Shown here: positions 5,749-7,982 of the stretch, one piece after another
Numbering within the stretch: position 1 is the stretch's first letter
How the letters are laid out: each line of letters starts with the position of its first letter
Source of the DNA: WLJO01 sp046597895
Lineage (GTDB): Bacteria > Actinomycetota > Acidimicrobiia > Acidimicrobiales > Ilumatobacteraceae
Reading direction: 5' to 3'
DNA length: 7,982 bases
Assembly (NCBI GenBank): GCA_046597895.1
Contig: JBKJJS010000080.1
Location: forward strand, 1-7,982
Program-made: the position numbers and the translations under genes
Notes under the pieces: generated by a model
The model's input: the letters and a program-made list of their open reading frames with translations, nothing else
Databases searched by the model: none
What the model was told of the DNA's origin: nothing

Positions 5749-7272
5749 ATGTCACTCAACCGCCGCGACTTCATCCATCAGGTCAGCGCCGTCGTCGGCG
5801 CCGGAGTGGCAACGGGGGCCGGGATCAAGGTGTTCCGCGGTGGGACCGCGGCCGCCGCGCTCGGACCCACCCTGCCTCTCGGCACACCGATCCTCGTCAT
5901 GATCGAACTGTCGGGCGGCGACGACATGCTCAACACGCACATCCCGTACGCCCATGCCACCGCCTCGGGTCACTATTACTCGAGCCGCCCCTCGCTCGGC
6001 GTCAAGACGATCACGACCGCCAGGCCGTACCTGCCACCGGCGACGGGAGCCAGCTACTTGCCGCCCGGGCTGGACCTGGATGGGCAGTTCGCGCTGCACG
6101 GGGCGCTCCCCTGGCTCGCCAACCGTTGGTGGACGAGGCAGGACGTGGCGATCGTCGAAGGCACCGGAGAGAACGTCCGCCAGGAGATGAGCCACTTCGC
6201 AGCCATGGCGTACCGCTGGGCCGGCGCATTCACGGGACCGAATCTGGCCACCGGGTGGCTCGGCCGCTACAACGACCTTGCTCACCCCGGCGTCCCGCTC
6301 GGCGCCATCTCGTTGAGCGGGCTGCATCAGTCGCTCTCCGGCACCTTGAGTCCTGCCGTGTACGTCAACTCGATCGAGTCCTTCAACTGGTCCGTCGCGA
6401 ACCTGCCCTCACTTGCGCAGTGGAAGTCCGACTTCCGGTCGATGGGCGATCCGACGATTCCGGCGTCCTACAACAAGGTGGCGACGGCCGCCCGGGCCAT
6501 CTACGACGCGAACATTGCGATCGACCAAGTCGCCGGCATCGCTCCCCCGGCCCAGGCTGGCGGAGGACTCGCGGGGCAGATGGCAACGGCCGCCGCGCTG
6601 ATCGTGGGTGGCGTGTCGTGCCAGACGTACGTGGCCACACTCGGAGGCTTCGACACCCACGGCAGCCAGGCGTACTACCACTTCACGCAACTCGCTGAAC
6701 TCGACGACGCGTTGTCGAAGTTCTTCGCAGTGATCGACGCCAGTACCCGAGCGCCGGACGTGTTCGTCATGATCACGAGCGAATTCGGGCGCCAGGTGAC
6801 GCAGAACGGAAGTGTCGGTTTCGACCACGGTCGCGGTTCGGCGAACATCGTGATCGGCGGCGGCGTCAAGGGCGGTAACTACGGCCTCCTGCCCGACCTG
6901 GCACCGGCGGCCCGGTTCTACGACTCGCTGGTCCCAACGGTGGACTTCCGGTCCGTGTGGGCCACGGTGCTCAATCGCCTCGGTGGCGATGCGAACCTCA
7001 CCGAGGCGTCGATGGGCAAGGACGAGTCCAACAACGCGTTCGCGGATCTCGGCATCTTCACGACTGGCCCGTCGACTCCTCCCCCTCCGCCGCCCGGCGG
7101 TTCGACCACGGTGCCGCCGAACCCGACGACCACCATCAAGCCGACCACGACGATGAAGCCGACCACCACCACCGTCAAGCCGACCACCACCACCGTCAAG
7201 CCGACGACCACCGTCAAGCCGACCACCACGACGAGGCCGCGCCGCAGGAGAGCCGTCCCCAAGCGCAAATAG
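5749..7272 (+). CDS. Tat-exported DUF1501 family protein with KPTTT-repeat tail
   Basis: This 507-residue protein is a member of DUF1501, related by fold to the alkaline phosphatase/sulfatase superfamily, with no settled reaction. It opens with a twin-arginine signal: MSLNRRDFI (R5, R6), a weakly hydrophobic Ala/Gly/Val stretch at 12-26, and possible AAA cleavage near 34-37. DUF1501 signatures follow: IELSGGDDMLNT (52-63), SHFAAM, GGFDTH (299-304), SEFGR (344-348), FDHGRGS (358-364) and GGGVKGGNYG. D302, H304, D359 and H360 could be metal ligands by analogy with the superfamily; this is inferred. After the domain, residues 442-507 form a Pro run, then KPTTT(T)V-type repeats, ending in RPRRRRAVPKRK. 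There is no LPXTG motif or C-terminal membrane anchor. The protein is expected outside the membrane, perhaps wall-associated through its tail. It sits 32 bases after DUF1800 and 23 bases before the TauE-type gene. Confidence 0.93.
   Translation: MSLNRRDFIHQVSAVVGAGVATGAGIKVFRGGTAAAALGPTLPLGTPILVMIELSGGDDMLNTHIPYAHATASGHYYSSRPSLGVKTITTARPYLPPATGASYLPPGLDLDGQFALHGALPWLANRWWTRQDVAIVEGTGENVRQEMSHFAAMAYRWAGAFTGPNLATGWLGRYNDLAHPGVPLGAISLSGLHQSLSGTLSPAVYVNSIESFNWSVANLPSLAQWKSDFRSMGDPTIPASYNKVATAARAIYDANIAIDQVAGIAPPAQAGGGLAGQMATAAALIVGGVSCQTYVATLGGFDTHGSQAYYHFTQLAELDDALSKFFAVIDASTRAPDVFVMITSEFGRQVTQNGSVGFDHGRGSANIVIGGGVKGGNYGLLPDLAPAARFYDSLVPTVDFRSVWATVLNRLGGDANLTEASMGKDESNNAFADLGIFTTGPSTPPPPPPGGSTTVPPNPTTTIKPTTTMKPTTTTVKPTTTTVKPTTTVKPTTTTRPRRRRAVPKRK
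7120..7236 (+). repeat. In-frame tandem repeat encoding KPTTT(T)V units
   Basis: Six in-frame units of 18 or 21 bases encode NPTTTI, KPTTTM, KPTTTTV, KPTTTTV, KPTTTV and KPTTTTR. The two central 21-base units (7156-7176 and 7177-7197) are identical at the DNA level. Units vary between three and four Thr, showing copy and length slippage within the tail. The Thr/Pro/Lys composition suggests an extended stalk, possibly O-glycosylated, outside the cell. Confidence 0.85.
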
Positions 7273-7295
7273 AGGTTGATCTACGGTGCGGCCAC

Positions 7296-7982
7296 ATGTC
7301 GGGACAGGACTTCGCCCTCCTCGTCGTGATCCTGTCGTTCGGGGCGTTCGTCCAAGCCGTTTCCGGCTTCGGGTTCGCGCTCGTAGCGGTGCCGCTCGCA
7401 TCGATCGTGGTGGTGCCGAGCCAGGCAGTAGTGATCGTGTCGCTCGCCAGCCTGCTCACATCGATGCGCAACGCGTTCGCCGCACGAGGCCAAATCGAGC
7501 GCCGAGTCGCCGGCCGGATGATCGCGGCCGCGCTCGTCGCGATGCCGCTCGGCCTGGTCGTGCTCGAGACTGTCGACGATCAGGCGTTACGACTCGCCAT
7601 CGGTGTCGTCGTGGCGATCGCCGCCATCCTCATCGCGCTCGGAGTCGAGCTACGTCGAGGGACAGTGGTGTCGGACCTCGTCACGGGCTTCATCAGCGGC
7701 GTGCTCAACACCAGCACGGGAACGAACGGGCCGCCGCTCGTCATCGGCCTGCGAGCCCACCGCCTCGGTATCGTCCGATTCCGGGGCACGATGGCGGTAG
7801 TGTTCATCGTGTCGGGCGTCGTGGCGCTGGCCTTGTTCGCCTTACGCGGCCGCATCCATGGGGCAGAACTCGCAGTGACGGCGGTGTCGTTGCCTTTTCA
7901 ACTCGGCACCGCGTTCGCCGGGGACAGGGCAGGCCGACGACTCCCAGAGCACCGCTTCGACCACATGGTGATCACCCTGCTG
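7296..7982 (+). CDS. TauE/SafE (DUF81) family membrane permease, 5' part
   Basis: This is an integral membrane protein of the TauE/SafE family, members of which are linked to transport of sulfite, sulfoacetate or other organic anions; the substrate here is unknown. The 229 visible residues, with no stop before the window edge, start MSGQDFALLVVILSFGAFVQAV. They carry the first family repeat SGFGFALVAVPL (23-34) and, in the second half, the matching GFISGVLNTSTGTNGPPLVIG, the Gly/Pro-rich turn typical of the family. Several hydrophobic helices are evident, at about 5-22, 26-54, 73-90, 98-115, 127-150, 165-183 and 190-206. The family usually has about 240-270 residues, so most is present. The ATG at 7296 has no good SD and lies 23 bases after the DUF1501 stop. 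It is probably read through from that operon by coupling or re-initiation. Confidence 0.85.
   Translation, partial: MSGQDFALLVVILSFGAFVQAVSGFGFALVAVPLASIVVVPSQAVVIVSLASLLTSMRNAFAARGQIERRVAGRMIAAALVAMPLGLVVLETVDDQALRLAIGVVVAIAAILIALGVELRRGTVVSDLVTGFISGVLNTSTGTNGPPLVIGLRAHRLGIVRFRGTMAVVFIVSGVVALALFALRGRIHGAELAVTAVSLPFQLGTAFAGDRAGRRLPEHRFDHMVITLL

Noticed and set aside
7120..7236. Repeat array considered as CRISPR
   Set aside because: Units are directly adjacent, in frame and coding, with no spacers.
6409..7401. 330-codon minus-strand open frame opposite DUF1501
   Set aside because: Arg/Gly-rich antisense shadow across conserved DUF1501 motifs and the repeat tail.

Overview
The window is GC-rich (actinobacterial-looking) chromosomal DNA. 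The four-S1-domain RpsA with an acidic C-terminal tail, rpsA and coaE in the same neighbourhood, and a Thr/Pro/Lys-rich tail on an exported protein all fit Actinomycetota. I lean towards an Acidimicrobiia-like lineage, but that is an inference from protein style and not a phylogenetic result. Seven of the eight genes are recognisable at family level, and two run off the window edges (coaE on the left, a TauE/SafE-type permease on the right). No RNA gene, CRISPR array, insertion sequence or phage gene was seen.

Left part (1-4192), mostly minus strand. Read in the direction of transcription there is a class I SAM-dependent methyltransferase, then ribosomal protein S1 (rpsA), then a small Uma2/DUF820-family PD-(D/E)XK-like protein. 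The 5' part of dephospho-CoA kinase (coaE) follows further on. Between uma2 and coaE, on the opposite strand, lies a LuxR-type regulator. It keeps the two-domain layout of a response regulator, but its receiver domain has lost most phosphorylation-site residues. In well-studied actinobacteria rpsA and coaE are direct neighbours, so the uma2 + luxR pair looks like an insertion into a housekeeping block.

Right part (4340-7982), plus strand. A DUF1800 protein and a DUF1501 protein form the common two-gene cassette of unknown function. The DUF1501 partner has a clear Tat signal and a repetitive KPTTT(T)V tail ending in a very basic cluster, while the DUF1800 partner has no export signal. A TauE/SafE-family membrane protein begins 23 bases after the DUF1501 stop and is probably co-transcribed.

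Intergenic regions. The coaE/luxR gap (566-687) holds a tandem 9-mer inside an inverted repeat, just upstream of an extended -10 element. The rpsA leader (3312-3463) holds a 12-base direct repeat and no Shine-Dalgarno (SD) sequence. The methyltransferase/DUF1800 gap (4193-4339) holds a cluster of nested inverted repeats. coaE and uma2 both have a TANNNT hexamer 8 bases before the ATG and no SD, consistent with leaderless transcripts. I found no clearly new multi-gene system. The least ordinary items are the degenerate-receiver regulator with its possible operator, and the DUF1800-DUF1501-TauE cassette.
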